A stretch of 64,000 bases of DNA from NCBI RefSeq assembly GCF_001648775.1, contig NZ_LVEJ01000003.1, forward strand, positions 372,001-436,000, in the 5' to 3' direction. The stretch is from Pseudomonas fluorescens (lineage in GTDB: Bacteria > Pseudomonadota > Gammaproteobacteria > Pseudomonadales > Pseudomonadaceae). Position 1 is the stretch's first letter. The number at the start of each line of letters is the position of its first letter. Positions 43,197-52,439 of this stretch are shown here, in pieces. The position numbers were made by a program, and so were the translations under genes. Under the pieces are notes generated by a model that was not told the DNA's origin, searched no databases, and worked only from the letters and a program-made list of their open reading frames with translations.

Positions 43197-43664
43197 TTAG
43201 CTCAGAGCGCTGTTGCGTTCGATTACACGGTCACCACCACCTTCGGCAAGGGTCTGGCCTTGTGGAGTGCGGTCGCTACCGTCGGACGCCAGGGTCTGGC
43301 CTTGTGGGGTGCGGTCGCTGCCATCGGACGCCAGGGTCTGGCCTTGTGGGGTGCGGTCGCTGCCATCGGATGCCAGGGTTTGGCCTTGTGGGGTGCGGTC
43401 GCTACCGTCGGATGCCAGGGTCTGACCTTGTGGAGTCTTGTCATAGCCGTCTTGAACCAGACCTTTCTCTTCCAGGCGATCACGGCCGCCTTCAGCCAGA
43501 GTCTGGCCCTGTGGAGTGCGGTCGCCACCATCAGCCGCTACGGTCTGGCTGAACACGGAATGGCTGGATTTCACTTGCGGGGTAGCCTGATCGGCAGCGG
43601 GCAGGGCGAAAGCAGTGCTGGCTAGCATCGACAGGGTAAGGCTGAGCAGTAATTGGCGTTTCAT
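43197..43664 (-). CDS. exported 14-residue-repeat protein of unknown function
   Basis: This 155-residue protein has a Sec signal peptide (MKRQLLLSLTLSMLASTAFA, cleaved near ALPAADQ). From about residue 47 to 143 there are seven repeats of about 14 residues with consensus SDRTPQGQTLASDG. The first is GDRTPQGQTLAEGG and the second is diverged (RDRLEEKGLVQDG). The repeats are hydrophilic and rich in Gly, Asp and Thr, with no cysteines or clear enzyme motif, so the mature protein is probably extended or a repetitive binding surface in the periplasm. AAGGAG before the ATG at 43664 fixes the start. It stands alone with its own terminator. Function unknown. Confidence 0.8.
   Translation of the reverse strand: MKRQLLLSLTLSMLASTAFALPAADQATPQVKSSHSVFSQTVAADGGDRTPQGQTLAEGGRDRLEEKGLVQDGYDKTPQGQTLASDGSDRTPQGQTLASDGSDRTPQGQTLASDGSDRTPQGQTLASDGSDRTPQGQTLAEGGGDRVIERNSALS
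43236..43526. repeat. 42-bp coding tandem repeat array
   Basis: Seven units (six of 42 bp, one of 39 bp) encode the repeats of the exported protein. The central units are almost identical at DNA level, which points to recent expansion and likely length variation between strains. Confidence 0.85.
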
Positions 43665-44049
43665 GATGGGTTGCTCCTTGGGAGGGCGATAAAGTGGGTA
43701 CGAGGGCAATGCTACTCTCGATAAGTCGATATAAAAGTTCATAAACGCAATGGTAATAATCAACAGAATTGATTGTTCTGCCGGGAGGCTCTAGATCGGG
43801 CCTTTCCGGGCAACGGTTTTGCACCGAGGTGGGTATTTCCGACTCACTCGCGCCTCGCAAAAGTGCGGGTCGCGGTAACACTGTTCGACAGATCGGTCAG
43901 ATTGCGCGCGACTTTTTGCGCCCGAATCGACCTTTCGATTAAACCTGCGGCTCGTTTGCCAGTCGTAGACTTCATGAGGGCCGCTTTGGCCCGCCGTTTC
44001 AGCCGTGCGCCGCAGTTTTTGCGTGCGGTCGTGATCAGGAGCTTTGTGC
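43665..44049. other. gene-free spacer between the repeat protein and asmA
   Basis: I see no gene that I would support in these 385 nt. The AT-rich part (43715-43785) presumably holds the minus-strand promoter of the repeat-protein gene. The rest leads into the asmA ribosome site AGGAG at 44038-44042. Confidence 0.5.
43758..43774. promoter_or_regulatory. inverted repeat, possible operator
   Basis: AATCAACAGAATTGATT is a perfect 6-5-6 palindrome about 95 nt upstream of the repeat-protein start, in a place suited to an operator. The regulator is unknown. Confidence 0.35.
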
Positions 44050-46125
44050 ATGACGCGCACTGGAAAAATCTTCAGCTGGACCTTCGCCATCCTCGTGCTG
44101 TTACTGGCCGTGCTGGTATTGATCATCGTGTTCTTCGACTGGAACCGGATCAAACCGCCGATCAACGCCAAAGTCTCGGAAGAACTGCATCGACCGTTTG
44201 CCATCAATGGCAACCTCGCGGTGATCTGGCAGCGCGAGCCGGACGAGGGCGGCTGGCGCGCGTGGGTGCCGTGGCCGCACGTGGTCGCTGAAGATTTGAG
44301 CCTGGGCAACCCGGAGTGGTCGAAGAAGCCACAGATGGTCACGCTCAAGCGTGTCGAACTGCGCATTTCGCCGCTGGCGCTGTTGGCGCAACGGGTGGTG
44401 ATTCCGCGCATCGACCTGACCGAACCGAATGCCGAGCTGCAACGTTTGGCCGATGGCCGCGCCAACTGGACGTTCAAATTCGATCCGAAAGACCCGAATG
44501 CCGAACCGTCGAACTGGGTGGTCGACATCGGCGCCATCGGTTTCGACAAGGGCCACGTGACCCTCGACGATCAGACTCTGAAGACCAACCTCGATGTGTT
44601 GATCGATCCGCTGGGCAAGCCGATCCCGTACAGCGACATCGTCGGCGACAAAGCCGCGAAAAGCGCGCAGGACAAGGGCGGTGCGCCGCAGGATTATGCG
44701 TTCGCCTTGAAGGTCAAAGGCCAATATCACGGGCAAAACCTTACCGGTCAGGGCAAGATCGGCGGGCTGCTGGCGTTGCAGGATGCGCGCCAACCGTTCC
44801 CGTTGCAGGCCCAGGCGAAGATCGGCGACACCCGCATCGAACTCGCCGGCACGCTGACCGATCCGCTTAATCTGGGCGCCCTCGATCTGCGCCTGAAACT
44901 GGCCGGCGCCAGCCTTGGCAATCTCTATCCGCTGACCGGCGTGACCCTGCCCGACACGCCGCCGTACTCCACCGACGGCCATTTGATCGCCAGGCTGCAT
45001 GACGACGCCGGGGCGAAATTCACCTACGAGCAGTTCAACGGCAAGATCGGTGGCAGTGATATTCATGGCGACCTGACCTACGTCGCCAGTCAGCCACGGC
45101 CGAAACTCAGCGGCGCGTTGCTCTCCAACCAACTGTTGTTCGCTGACCTCGCGCCATTGATCGGCGCTGACTCCAATGACAAGCAAAAGGCTCGCGGCGG
45201 CGAGAGCAAGCAACCGGCCGACAAAGTCCTGCCGGTGGAAGAGTTCAAGACCGATCGCTGGCGCGCCATGGACGCCGACGTCGAGTTCACCGGCAAGCGC
45301 ATCGTCCACAGCGAGAAGCTGCCGTTCACTGACCTTTATACCCACCTCAAACTCAACGACGGCGAACTCAGCCTGGAGCCGCTGCGCTTCGGCGTGGCTG
45401 GCGGCAATCTCGATGCACAGATCCGCCTCAACGGTCGCACCGAGCCGCTGGAAGGCCGGGCGAAACTGACGGCACGCAGGTTCAAGCTCAAGGAACTGTT
45501 CCCGACGTTTGAACCGATGAAGACCAGTTTCGGTGAGCTCAACGGCGACGCCGATATCAGTGGGCGCGGCAACTCGGTGGCCAAGCTGCTGGGTGGGGCC
45601 AACGGCAATCTGAAGATGTTGATCAATGACGGCGCGATCAGCCGTGAGCTGATGGAGCTGGCCGGGCTCAACGTCGGTAACTACGTGGTCGGCAAGATCT
45701 TTGGCGACAAGGAAGTGAAGATCAACTGCGCAGCGGCGGACTTCGACATCAAGACCGGTCTGGCGACCACGCGGCTGTTTGTCTTCGATACCGAGAACGC
45801 GATCATCTATATCGACGGCACGGCGAACATGGCCACCGAGCAGCTAGATCTGACCGTGACGCCGGAATCCAAGGGCTGGCGTTTGATTTCCCTGCGCTCG
45901 CCGCTGTACGTGCGCGGCAAGTTCATCAAACCGGACGCCGGCGTGAAGGCCGTGCCGCTGATGTTGCGCGGGGCGGGGATGGTGGCATTGGGTGTGATCG
46001 CAGCACCGGCGGCGGGGCTGTTGGCGCTGGTGGCACCGAGTGGCGGTGAGCCGAATCAGTGTGCGCCGTTGCTGGAGCAGATGAAGGCGGGCAAGGCGCC
46101 TGTCACTGTTAAACCGACCCGATAG
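44050..46125 (+). CDS. AsmA family protein
   Basis: The 691-residue protein has one N-terminal membrane anchor (IFSWTFAILVLLLAVLVLII, about residues 8-30) and a large periplasmic part rich in beta-strand repeats. This is typical of AsmA/TamB/YhdP bridge-like proteins linked to outer-membrane lipid transport and assembly. The AsmA-type C-terminal domain (about 480-640; INDGAISRELMELAGLNVGN, TTRLFVFDTENAIIYIDGTA) is clear. AGGAG precedes the ATG at 44050. PAO1 has a similar gene near ureG (PA4894 region, from memory). It appears monocistronic. Confidence 0.9.
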   Translation: MTRTGKIFSWTFAILVLLLAVLVLIIVFFDWNRIKPPINAKVSEELHRPFAINGNLAVIWQREPDEGGWRAWVPWPHVVAEDLSLGNPEWSKKPQMVTLKRVELRISPLALLAQRVVIPRIDLTEPNAELQRLADGRANWTFKFDPKDPNAEPSNWVVDIGAIGFDKGHVTLDDQTLKTNLDVLIDPLGKPIPYSDIVGDKAAKSAQDKGGAPQDYAFALKVKGQYHGQNLTGQGKIGGLLALQDARQPFPLQAQAKIGDTRIELAGTLTDPLNLGALDLRLKLAGASLGNLYPLTGVTLPDTPPYSTDGHLIARLHDDAGAKFTYEQFNGKIGGSDIHGDLTYVASQPRPKLSGALLSNQLLFADLAPLIGADSNDKQKARGGESKQPADKVLPVEEFKTDRWRAMDADVEFTGKRIVHSEKLPFTDLYTHLKLNDGELSLEPLRFGVAGGNLDAQIRLNGRTEPLEGRAKLTARRFKLKELFPTFEPMKTSFGELNGDADISGRGNSVAKLLGGANGNLKMLINDGAISRELMELAGLNVGNYVVGKIFGDKEVKINCAAADFDIKTGLATTRLFVFDTENAIIYIDGTANMATEQLDLTVTPESKGWRLISLRSPLYVRGKFIKPDAGVKAVPLMLRGAGMVALGVIAAPAAGLLALVAPSGGEPNQCAPLLEQMKAGKAPVTVKPTR

Positions 46126-46145
46126 TCGGTGCCCGTAAGGGCCTC

Positions 46146-46227
46146 TTCGCGAGCAGGCTCGCTCCCACAGGGGACCGCATTCCTTCAGATGGATGCGGTC
46201 GAGTGTGGGAGCGAGCTTGCTCGCGAA
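46146..46227. repeat. REP doublet, mixed arms
   Basis: TTCGCGAGCAGGCTCGCTCC precedes TGTGGGAGCGAGCTTGCTCG. The CAGG and CTTG arms are not exact complements. It lies between the convergent asmA and ferritin-like genes. Confidence 0.88.
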
Positions 46228-46242
46228 GGCGTTTTAGAAGGG

Positions 46243-46776
46243 TTACAGGTCGTTCAGGATGTCGGCCATGTCATCGGCATGCTCTTCTTCCTGCGCCAGA
46301 ATATCTTCGAAAATGCGCCGGGTAGTCGGGTCTTTCTCGCCGATGTACTGGATGATCTCGCGATAGCTGTCGATGGCGATCCGTTCGGCTACCAAGTCTT
46401 CGTAGACCATCTCTTTGAGGGTGTTGCCGGCCACGTATTGCGCGTGGGACATTTTCGACAGCAGGTCGGGGTTGAACTCAGGTTCGCCGCCCAATTGCAC
46501 AATGCGTTCGGCCAGACGGTCGGCGTGCTGCGCTTCCTGATTGGCGTGTTCGAGAAACTCTTCAGCGGCCACATGGGCTTTCACGCCATTGGCCATGAAG
46601 TAGTGGCGTTTGTAGCGCAACACGCAGACCAGTTCGGTGGCCAGCGATTCATTGAGCAAGCGCAGCACCTCTTCACGGTCGGCACTGTAGCCCTCGGTGA
46701 CGGCGCCGTTCTCGACGTGTTGGCGCGCACGGTCGCGCAAGGTTTGAACATCTGACAGATGCAGGTCGTCGCTCAT
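46243..46776 (-). CDS. ferritin-like / bacterioferritin-type protein
   Basis: This 177-residue four-helix protein has ferritin-like di-iron motifs: ESLATELVCVLRYKRHYFMA, EFLEHANQEAQHADRLAERI (ExxH type) and EDILAQEEEHADDMADIL. It probably binds or oxidises iron in the cytoplasm. It resembles the protein annotated as a probable bacterioferritin (PA4880) in PAO1, from memory. It lacks a haem-methionine signature I could identify. It has a good ribosome site (GGAG) and its own transcript. Confidence 0.85.
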   Translation of the reverse strand: MSDDLHLSDVQTLRDRARQHVENGAVTEGYSADREEVLRLLNESLATELVCVLRYKRHYFMANGVKAHVAAEEFLEHANQEAQHADRLAERIVQLGGEPEFNPDLLSKMSHAQYVAGNTLKEMVYEDLVAERIAIDSYREIIQYIGEKDPTTRRIFEDILAQEEEHADDMADILNDL

Positions 46777-46874
46777 TTTAATCTCCAGGAGGCTAATCCG
46801 ATGGGTGCCACGTTCTGCGGACGTGGTCGCTACCCAAGTTGTGAGTCATGAGCGAAGGAAAAAGTTTTATCGAT

Positions 46875-47813
46875 TTACGCAGGTGTCTCCGTCGACGCTG
46901 CCGCAGCCTGCGAGCGGGGTAACAGCCCCGACAGCAGCGCCTCTTCCTGCAACCACTGAAAAAATGCGCGCACCGGCGGATGCCGTTCACGGCCCGGCAC
47001 ACACAACGCGCTATACCCAGCGCCGTCGACCTGAACCTCGCCCTTGTACGGCAGCAGCAAACCGCTGGCGACGCTCTCCGAGACCAGAATATTGCTCGCC
47101 AGCACCAACCCCTGCCCGGCGATCGCCGCTTGCAGGGCGTAGTGTTCCTCGTCGTATTCGCGGTTGATCGGCTGCTGATTCAGCCAGTGTTCGCCGGCCT
47201 TGGCGCACCACGCTTGCCAGCCATGGGCATACAGTTTCGAGTTGTGCCAGCGCACGCTGATCAGGGTCGGCGTGCGCCGGGCCGCCAGCGCGACTTGTTC
47301 CGGCGAGCCATACACACCGAACGATTCATCGAACAGACACAGACCATACAGGTTCGGGTAATCGTCGAGGCTGTAACGCAACACCAGATCGACACTGGCG
47401 TCCTGATGCAGGTCGATGACTTCGCAATGCGTATCGAGGCGCACATTGATGTTCGGGTGCTGCGCATAAAATCGCCCGAGGCGCGGCACCAGCCATAGCG
47501 CGGCAAACGCGGCGGTGGTCGACAGCGTCAACGTGCTGGCGTTGCGCTGCGGGCGCAGGGTGTCGACGCTCTGCGCCACCTCCAGCAATGCGCCGTGCAG
47601 GCTGCGAAACAGCCGCTCGCCGCCCTCGGTCAGGCGCACCTGACGCGGCAGGCGTTCGAACAGGGCGACGCCGAGCCAGTCTTCCAGCGAACGGATCTGA
47701 TGCGAAATCGCCGTCGGCGTCACCGACAGTTCTTCGGCGGCAGCCTTGAAACTCAGCAGCCGCGAAGCCGATTCAAAGGCGCGCAGGGCGGTCAGGGGCA
47801 GCGAGGCGAACAT
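46875..47813 (-). CDS. LysR family transcriptional regulator
   Basis: This 312-residue regulator of the GcvA type has a helix-turn-helix in [20 protein letters not shown] (about residues 22-41) and a LysR substrate-binding domain with [21 protein letters not shown] take the ATG at 47813 ([13 protein letters not shown]) because GGAG lies 7 nt upstream; the ATG at 47825 is possible. It is divergent from the quinone reductase gene with a spacer of about 120 nt and probably controls it. Confidence 0.88.
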   Translation of the reverse strand: MFASLPLTALRAFESASRLLSFKAAAEELSVTPTAISHQIRSLEDWLGVALFERLPRQVRLTEGGERLFRSLHGALLEVAQSVDTLRPQRNASTLTLSTTAAFAALWLVPRLGRFYAQHPNINVRLDTHCEVIDLHQDASVDLVLRYSLDDYPNLYGLCLFDESFGVYGSPEQVALAARRTPTLISVRWHNSKLYAHGWQAWCAKAGEHWLNQQPINREYDEEHYALQAAIAGQGLVLASNILVSESVASGLLLPYKGEVQVDGAGYSALCVPGRERHPPVRAFFQWLQEEALLSGLLPRSQAAAASTETPA

Positions 47814-47934
47814 TGAACGCTCCATGGATGAAATGGATTCATCCCGACTGATTTTTGCTCATTTGAGAAGAGGCAGTAGCGAGCTTCAAGCTGCAAGCCA
47901 CAAGCAGTTTGATTCTAGTCCGGAGGATTTACAG

Positions 47935-48573
47935 ATGAGCAGGATTCTTGCGATTCATGCCAGCCCACGAGGCGAGCGTTCCCACTCGCGGCGCTTGGCG
48001 GAACATTTTCTCAGTGCCTGGCAGGTGCGTCATCCGCAGGCGCAGCTGACTCGCCGCGAGGTCGGGCGGGCGCTGATTCCGGCGGTCAATGAGGCTTTTG
48101 TTGCCGCCGCATTTCATCCACAGCCTGAGGCGCGTCCATTGTCGATGCAGGCCGATCTGGCATTGAGCGATCAACTGGTCGGCGAGTTGTTCGAGCATGA
48201 CCTGCTGCTGATTTCTACACCGATGTACAACTTCAGCGTGCCCAGCGGCCTCAAGGCCTGGGTCGATCAGATCGTGCGCCTCGGTTTGACCTTTGACCAC
48301 ACGCTGGACAACGGCGTCGCCCAGTACACCCCGCTGTTGCAGGGCAAGAAGGCGCTGATCGTCACCAGTCGTGGCGGTTTCGGCTTCGGTCCGGGTGGTG
48401 AGCTGGAAGCCTTGAACCATGCCGACCCATGGCTGCGCACGGCGCTGGGTTTTGTCGGCATCAATGACGTCACCGTGGTCGCCGCCGAGGGCGAAGAATC
48501 CGCTGAACGCACCTTCGCGGTGTCGGTGGCCGAGGCCGAGCAGCGCTTGCTCGACCTCGCCCGGGCGTTCTAG
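47935..48573 (+). CDS. FMN-dependent NAD(P)H quinone oxidoreductase / azoreductase (AzoR-like)
   Basis: This flavodoxin-fold reductase of 212 residues carries the phosphate loop [20 protein letters not shown] and the FMN/active-site segment [35 protein letters not shown] follows. AzoR-like enzymes reduce quinones and azo compounds. CGGAGG precedes the ATG at 47935. The SMR gene starts directly at its stop codon, so the two are an operon, probably under the divergent LysR regulator. This looks like a small detoxification set. Confidence 0.9.
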   Translation: MSRILAIHASPRGERSHSRRLAEHFLSAWQVRHPQAQLTRREVGRALIPAVNEAFVAAAFHPQPEARPLSMQADLALSDQLVGELFEHDLLLISTPMYNFSVPSGLKAWVDQIVRLGLTFDHTLDNGVAQYTPLLQGKKALIVTSRGGFGFGPGGELEALNHADPWLRTALGFVGINDVTVVAAEGEESAERTFAVSVAEAEQRLLDLARAF

Positions 48574-48879
48574 GTGGCCTGGCTGTTCCTGCTGATCGCC
48601 GCCGGGTTTGAAGTGACGTTCGCCATGGGCATGAAGTACGCCGAAGGCTTTACCCGGCTGTGGCCCTCGCTGATCACGGTGGTCGCAGCGGTCGGCGGCA
48701 TTTATTTTCTGACCCTGGCGATGCGCGAGTTGCCGGTGAGCATTGCCTACCCGATCTGGACGGCGATTGGCTCACTGGGCACGGTGTTTCTCGGTTTCGC
48801 CTTGCTGGGCGAGAGCCTGACGCTGGTCAAACTGCTGTCAGTGGGGCTGATTGTGGCGGGGGTGGTGGGGCTGAAGTAG
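48574..48879 (+). CDS. small multidrug resistance (SMR) family protein, SugE/Gdx-like
   Basis: The product has 101 residues and four membrane helices. The membrane glutamate lies in LIAAGFEVTFAMGMKYAEGF, with the TRLWPSL loop and LPVSIAYPIWTAIGSLGTVF. The first helix fits the SugE/Gdx subgroup, whose characterised members export guanidinium, rather than EmrE. The GTG start at 48574 is immediately next to the upstream stop (TAGGTG), implying reinitiation. Substrate is unproved. Confidence 0.87.
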   Translation: MAWLFLLIAAGFEVTFAMGMKYAEGFTRLWPSLITVVAAVGGIYFLTLAMRELPVSIAYPIWTAIGSLGTVFLGFALLGESLTLVKLLSVGLIVAGVVGLK

Positions 48880-48970
48880 GCTGGTCGATGAGTTGTCATC
48901 ATCAGGGAGGATGCTTGGCGGGCGTTTTGCACGTCTGGCATCCACTCACCGACCACAAGGATGTTTGCCC

Positions 48971-49849
48971 ATGTCGACGCGTTATCCACTGGTGCTGGTG
49001 CCGGGCATGCTCGGGTTTATCCGGCTGGTTGTCTATCCGTACTGGTACGGCATCATCAAGGCGTTGCGCCGGGGTGGTGCGACGGTGATTGCGGTGCAGG
49101 TGTCGCCGCTCAACTCCACCGAGGTGCGCGGCGAGCAGTTGCTCGCACGCATCGATGAGATTCTGCGCGAGACCGGGGCGCAGAAGGTCAACCTGTTCGG
49201 TCACAGCCAAGGCTCGCTGACGGCGCGCTATGCGGCGGCGAAACGGCCTGATCTGGTGGCTTCGGTGACGTCAGTCGCCGGACCCAATCATGGTTCGGAA
49301 CTGGCTGACTACCTGGCGAAACATTACCCGGCGGACAGTGCCAAAGGTCGGCTCCTTGAGGCGCTGCTGCGTTTTGTCGGCTGGCTGATGGCGCTGCTGG
49401 AAACCGGTTACCACGGGCCGAAACTGCCGGTGGATATTCACGCCTCGCACCAATCGCTGACGACTGAGGGTGTGGCGCTGTTCAATCAGCGTTATCCACA
49501 GGGCTTGCCTGACACCTGGGGCGGGCACGGGCCGGAAGAGGTCAATGGCGTGCGCTATTACTCATGGTCGGGGACGTTGCAGCCGGGCAAGACTGATCGC
49601 GGTGGCAATCTGTTTGACGGGACCAATCGCAGTTGCCGCTTGTTTGCGAAAACCTTCGTGCGCGAGCCCGGGCAGTGCGACGGGATGGTCGGGCGCTATA
49701 GCTCGCATCTTGGGACGGTGATTGGTGATGACTATCCGCTGGATCACTTCGACATTGTTAACCAGTCGCTGGGGCTGGTCGGCAAGGGGGCGGATCCGGT
49801 GCGGCTATTTGTCGAGCATGCGGCGCGGCTAGAGGCTGCCGGGGTTTAG
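48971..49849 (+). CDS. triacylglycerol lipase-like alpha/beta hydrolase without signal peptide
   Basis: The 292-residue hydrolase resembles subfamily I lipases of Pseudomonas. It shows the oxyanion start YPLVLVPGMLGF, the nucleophile elbow LFGHSQGSLTARYAA, SVTSVAGPNHGSELAD, and the late acidic and histidine residues around YPLDHFDIVNQSLGLVG. Secreted lipases of this group start with a Sec signal; here MSTRYPLVLVPGMLG begins directly at the first strand and no lif foldase gene follows. AAGGA supports the start at 48971, and the longer frame adds no signal peptide either. The enzyme is probably cytoplasmic or exported by another route. Confidence 0.87.
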   Translation: MSTRYPLVLVPGMLGFIRLVVYPYWYGIIKALRRGGATVIAVQVSPLNSTEVRGEQLLARIDEILRETGAQKVNLFGHSQGSLTARYAAAKRPDLVASVTSVAGPNHGSELADYLAKHYPADSAKGRLLEALLRFVGWLMALLETGYHGPKLPVDIHASHQSLTTEGVALFNQRYPQGLPDTWGGHGPEEVNGVRYYSWSGTLQPGKTDRGGNLFDGTNRSCRLFAKTFVREPGQCDGMVGRYSSHLGTVIGDDYPLDHFDIVNQSLGLVGKGADPVRLFVEHAARLEAAGV

Positions 49850-49871
49850 CCACGAGACCGCGTCATCGTTC

Positions 49872-49954
49872 TTCGCGAGCAGGCTCGCTCCCACATTCGA
49901 ATGCATTCCAACAGAAGGAATGCGGTCACCTGTGGGAGCGAGCCTGCTCGCGAA
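49872..49954. repeat. REP doublet, outward topology
   Basis: TTCGCGAGCAGGCTCGCTCC and TGTGGGAGCGAGCCTGCTCG are about 35 nt apart, between the convergent lipase and EamA genes. Confidence 0.9.
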
Positions 49955-49963
49955 GAGGCCGGA

Positions 49964-50851
49964 TCAGGCGACGCTTAATCTGCGGCCCAACACGGTGGTC
50001 CAGCGCTCGGAGAGAATCACCCCACCCAAGGTCAACAGCCCACCGACCAAGTGATACATCGCCAACTGCTCCTTCAACACCACCGCCGCAATCAGCGCGG
50101 TAATCAACGGCAGCAAGTTAAAGAACAAGGTCGTGCGGCTCGGCCCCAGACGTTGCACAGCCTGCATCCACGCCAGCGGCGCAAGCATCGACGCCAACAG
50201 GCACGCATACAACACCAGCGGAATGTTCTGCAAGGTCAGCCCGGTCTTCGGCGAAGCGGCATACAACGGAAACAGCACGACAATCGCCACCAGCACCTGC
50301 AAATACAGCAACACCAACGGCGGCAGGCGCAGCTGCCATTTTTTCAGCAAGGTGCTGTAGATCGCGTAGGCGAGGGTCGCGATCAGCATCATCGCATCCC
50401 CCATGTTCAGCCCGTGTTGCAGCAACGCACCGAGGCTGCCGGACGACACCACCACCAGCACACCGGCAAACGACAACACGGCACCGACCAGCGCGCCAGC
50501 GGTCAGGCGCTGGCCGAGACTGATGATCGCCATGGCCAGCGACATCAACGGCATCAGCGACAGGATGATGCCCATGTTGGTCGCGGTGGTCAGGGTTGCG
50601 GCGAAGTAGGCGAGGCTCTGATACACCGCCATGCCGAGCACACCGAGAACGAAAATCTTGCCCAGGTTCGGACGGATCTGCGGCCAGTGCGCGATCACCG
50701 CTTTGAGCATGAACGGGGTGAACAGCAGCCCGGCGAGCAGCCAGCGGTAGAAACCGATCTCGGCGGGGAAAATTGCCCCGACCGCCAGTTTGTTGATCAC
50801 GGTATTGCCGGCCCAGATAAAAATCGCCAGCAGCGGAAACGCGTATTGCAT
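49964..50851 (-). CDS. EamA family (DMT) transporter
   Basis: This 295-residue protein has ten predicted membrane helices in two EamA repeats (FPLLAIFIWAGNTVINKLAV; TLAYAIYSTLLKKWQLRLPP). DMT proteins export or import small metabolites; the substrate cannot be read from sequence. It is divergent from an AraC regulator with a 96-nt shared spacer, a common regulator/exporter pairing. Confidence 0.88.
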   Translation of the reverse strand: MQYAFPLLAIFIWAGNTVINKLAVGAIFPAEIGFYRWLLAGLLFTPFMLKAVIAHWPQIRPNLGKIFVLGVLGMAVYQSLAYFAATLTTATNMGIILSLMPLMSLAMAIISLGQRLTAGALVGAVLSFAGVLVVVSSGSLGALLQHGLNMGDAMMLIATLAYAIYSTLLKKWQLRLPPLVLLYLQVLVAIVVLFPLYAASPKTGLTLQNIPLVLYACLLASMLAPLAWMQAVQRLGPSRTTLFFNLLPLITALIAAVVLKEQLAMYHLVGGLLTLGGVILSERWTTVLGRRLSVA

Positions 50852-50947
50852 GAGTTGAAACCAGTACGTTGATGAAGCGCAATTATCCCTTGTCTGGATG
50901 CAAGCCTATACTTCGAACCGGACAACCTGCCTCTGAAACCGGACAGC

Positions 50948-51742
50948 ATGAACAGTAAACACATCGATCTGCTGGATTTCAGCGAACTGCCGTCAGCGGT
51001 GTATTTCCGCTACGCCGACTTCAATGCCCATGAATACGCCGCGCCGCATCGGCATCCGTGGGGCACTTTGGAGTACGCGGCGCACGGCGTGCTGCACATG
51101 GACGTCGACGGCAGCCGCTTCATGTCGCCGCCGCAATACGCGGTGTGGGTGCCGCCGCAGGTCGAGCACAGTTTTTACAGCCATCAACCGGTCAACTATC
51201 GCGCGGTGTGCCTCGACCCCAAGGTCTGCGCCGCACTGCCGAAGCGCGCCTGTACCTTGGCGATCAGCGACATTCTCAAGGCGATTCTCAAAGACTTTGC
51301 CGCCCGCGACGTGAAGATTCCCGAACTCGATGCCGATCAGCGCCTGGCGCAGGTGTTGGTCGATCAATTGCAGCAGGCACCGGTGCACGAATGTTATCTG
51401 CCCTACGCGAGCAGCCCGGGGTTGCTGGCGATCCTCGAAGCCTTGCAGGCCGAGCCGGGCAACAATCAGCCGCTGGCGCATTGGGCGCTGCAGGTGCACG
51501 TCAGCGAACGCACGCTGGCGCGGCAGTTTGTCCGTGAGCTGGGGATGAGTTTTGGCGAGTGGCGCCAGCGCCTGCGCTATCTCGCCGCGATCGAGGCGCT
51601 GGAAACTACACGCAGCGTGCAGGAAATCGCTTTCGATCTCGGTTACAGCAGCGGCTCGGCATTTATCGCCATGTTTGCACGCCAGGCCGGCTGCACACCG
51701 GAGCAGTATCGCCGCAGCCATCGCGAAGGCAGGAAGGTGTAA
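50948..51742 (+). CDS. AraC family transcriptional regulator
   Basis: The 264-residue regulator has an N-terminal cupin ligand domain (AAPHRHPWGTLEYAAHGVLH) and a C-terminal double helix-turn-helix (WALQVHVSERTLARQFVREL; VQEIAFDLGYSSGSAFIAMF then ARQAG). It probably regulates the divergent EamA transporter. Its ligand is unknown. Confidence 0.9.
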   Translation: MNSKHIDLLDFSELPSAVYFRYADFNAHEYAAPHRHPWGTLEYAAHGVLHMDVDGSRFMSPPQYAVWVPPQVEHSFYSHQPVNYRAVCLDPKVCAALPKRACTLAISDILKAILKDFAARDVKIPELDADQRLAQVLVDQLQQAPVHECYLPYASSPGLLAILEALQAEPGNNQPLAHWALQVHVSERTLARQFVRELGMSFGEWRQRLRYLAAIEALETTRSVQEIAFDLGYSSGSAFIAMFARQAGCTPEQYRRSHREGRKV

Positions 51743-51805
51743 CAAGCTTTGACTACACTCCAGCTGAGGCCGCCCCCCTCGGTGCGGCGACAAGGAGAAA
51801 ACTCC

Positions 51806-52111
51806 ATGAAGATGTTGCGTGTGCCGTTGTTGATGATTGGTTTGCTCCTGTGTTCCCAGGGTTTCGCCGCCACGGCGCAACAGAACAAAATGACCACCTG
51901 CAATGCCGATGCGACCGCCAAGAGTCTGAAAGGCGATGAGCGCAAAAACTTCATGAGCACCTGCCTCAAGGCAGCGCCGGCGGCCAACGATGCCAAGGCC
52001 CTGACCCCGCAGCAGGAAAAAATGAAAACCTGCAACGCCGACGCGAAAACCAAAGCCCTGACCGGCGATGCGCGCAAGACGTTCATGAGTGATTGCCTGA
52101 AGAAAAAATAA
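51806..52111 (+). CDS. PsiF repeat protein
   Basis: This small exported protein of 101 residues has a signal peptide (LRVPLLMIGLLLCSQGFAAT) and two PsiF repeats, each about 33 residues: QNKMTTCNADATAKSLKGDE and QEKMKTCNADAKTKALTGDA, both ending in FMS-CLK. Each repeat holds two cysteines. PsiF was first seen as a phosphate-starvation gene in E. coli; its role is unknown. AAGGAG precedes the ATG at 51806. Confidence 0.9.
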   Translation: MKMLRVPLLMIGLLLCSQGFAATAQQNKMTTCNADATAKSLKGDERKNFMSTCLKAAPAANDAKALTPQQEKMKTCNADAKTKALTGDARKTFMSDCLKKK

Positions 52112-52157
52112 CTTGATTCGGTGGGGGGCTGGTCGACGTGTCCGCTTGAGATTTGCC

Positions 52158-52190
52158 CTCACCCTAACCCTCTCCCGGAGGGAGAGGGGA
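52158..52190. repeat. CCCTCACCCTAACCCTCTCCC family repeat
   Basis: CCCTCACCCTAACCCTCTCC is followed by CGGAGGGAGAGGGGAC. It is the same family as at 14238-14554, here in the opposite arrangement to the copy at 52298. Confidence 0.75.
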
Positions 52191-52297
52191 CTGAGCGCGT
52201 TGTTTCAAGACATTCGTCGACCTGAAAGAACGGGTCGATTATGGATTCCATGGCGCTGTTCCAGGTCAGTGGATATCCCGAGCATCCCCCAATCGGT

Positions 52298-52332
52298 TCC
52301 CTCTCCCTCTGGGAGAGGGCTAGGGTGAGGGC
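52298..52332. repeat. CCCTCTCCCTCTGGGAGAGGG family repeat
   Basis: CCCTCTCCCTCTGGGAGAGG followed by GCTAGGGTGAGGG is the inverted partner of the copy at 52158, about 110 nt away. The 328-nt spacer before the AI-2E gene holds no other feature. Confidence 0.75.
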
Positions 52333-52439
52333 TGGATCTCAAGCCGGGCACCAAAAGCTGAAGCACCGCATATTTCTAGTGCTCACCCCGGAACGCTGGC
52401 AGACTGCCAATCCTTTTACGCCGTTCGTTTTGAGGCTGT

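Noticed and set aside
43236..43526. Regular 42-bp repeats as a CRISPR array
   Set aside because: Units are contiguous with no unique spacers, are in frame in a signal-peptide-bearing gene, and no cas genes are nearby.
43773..44291. 172-codon open frame upstream of and overlapping asmA
   Set aside because: The product is Arg-rich without motifs, it runs out of frame into asmA, and it lacks a ribosome site.
44101..45345. 414-codon open frame antisense to asmA
   Set aside because: The AsmA reading frame has clear domain features and a ribosome site; this frame has neither.
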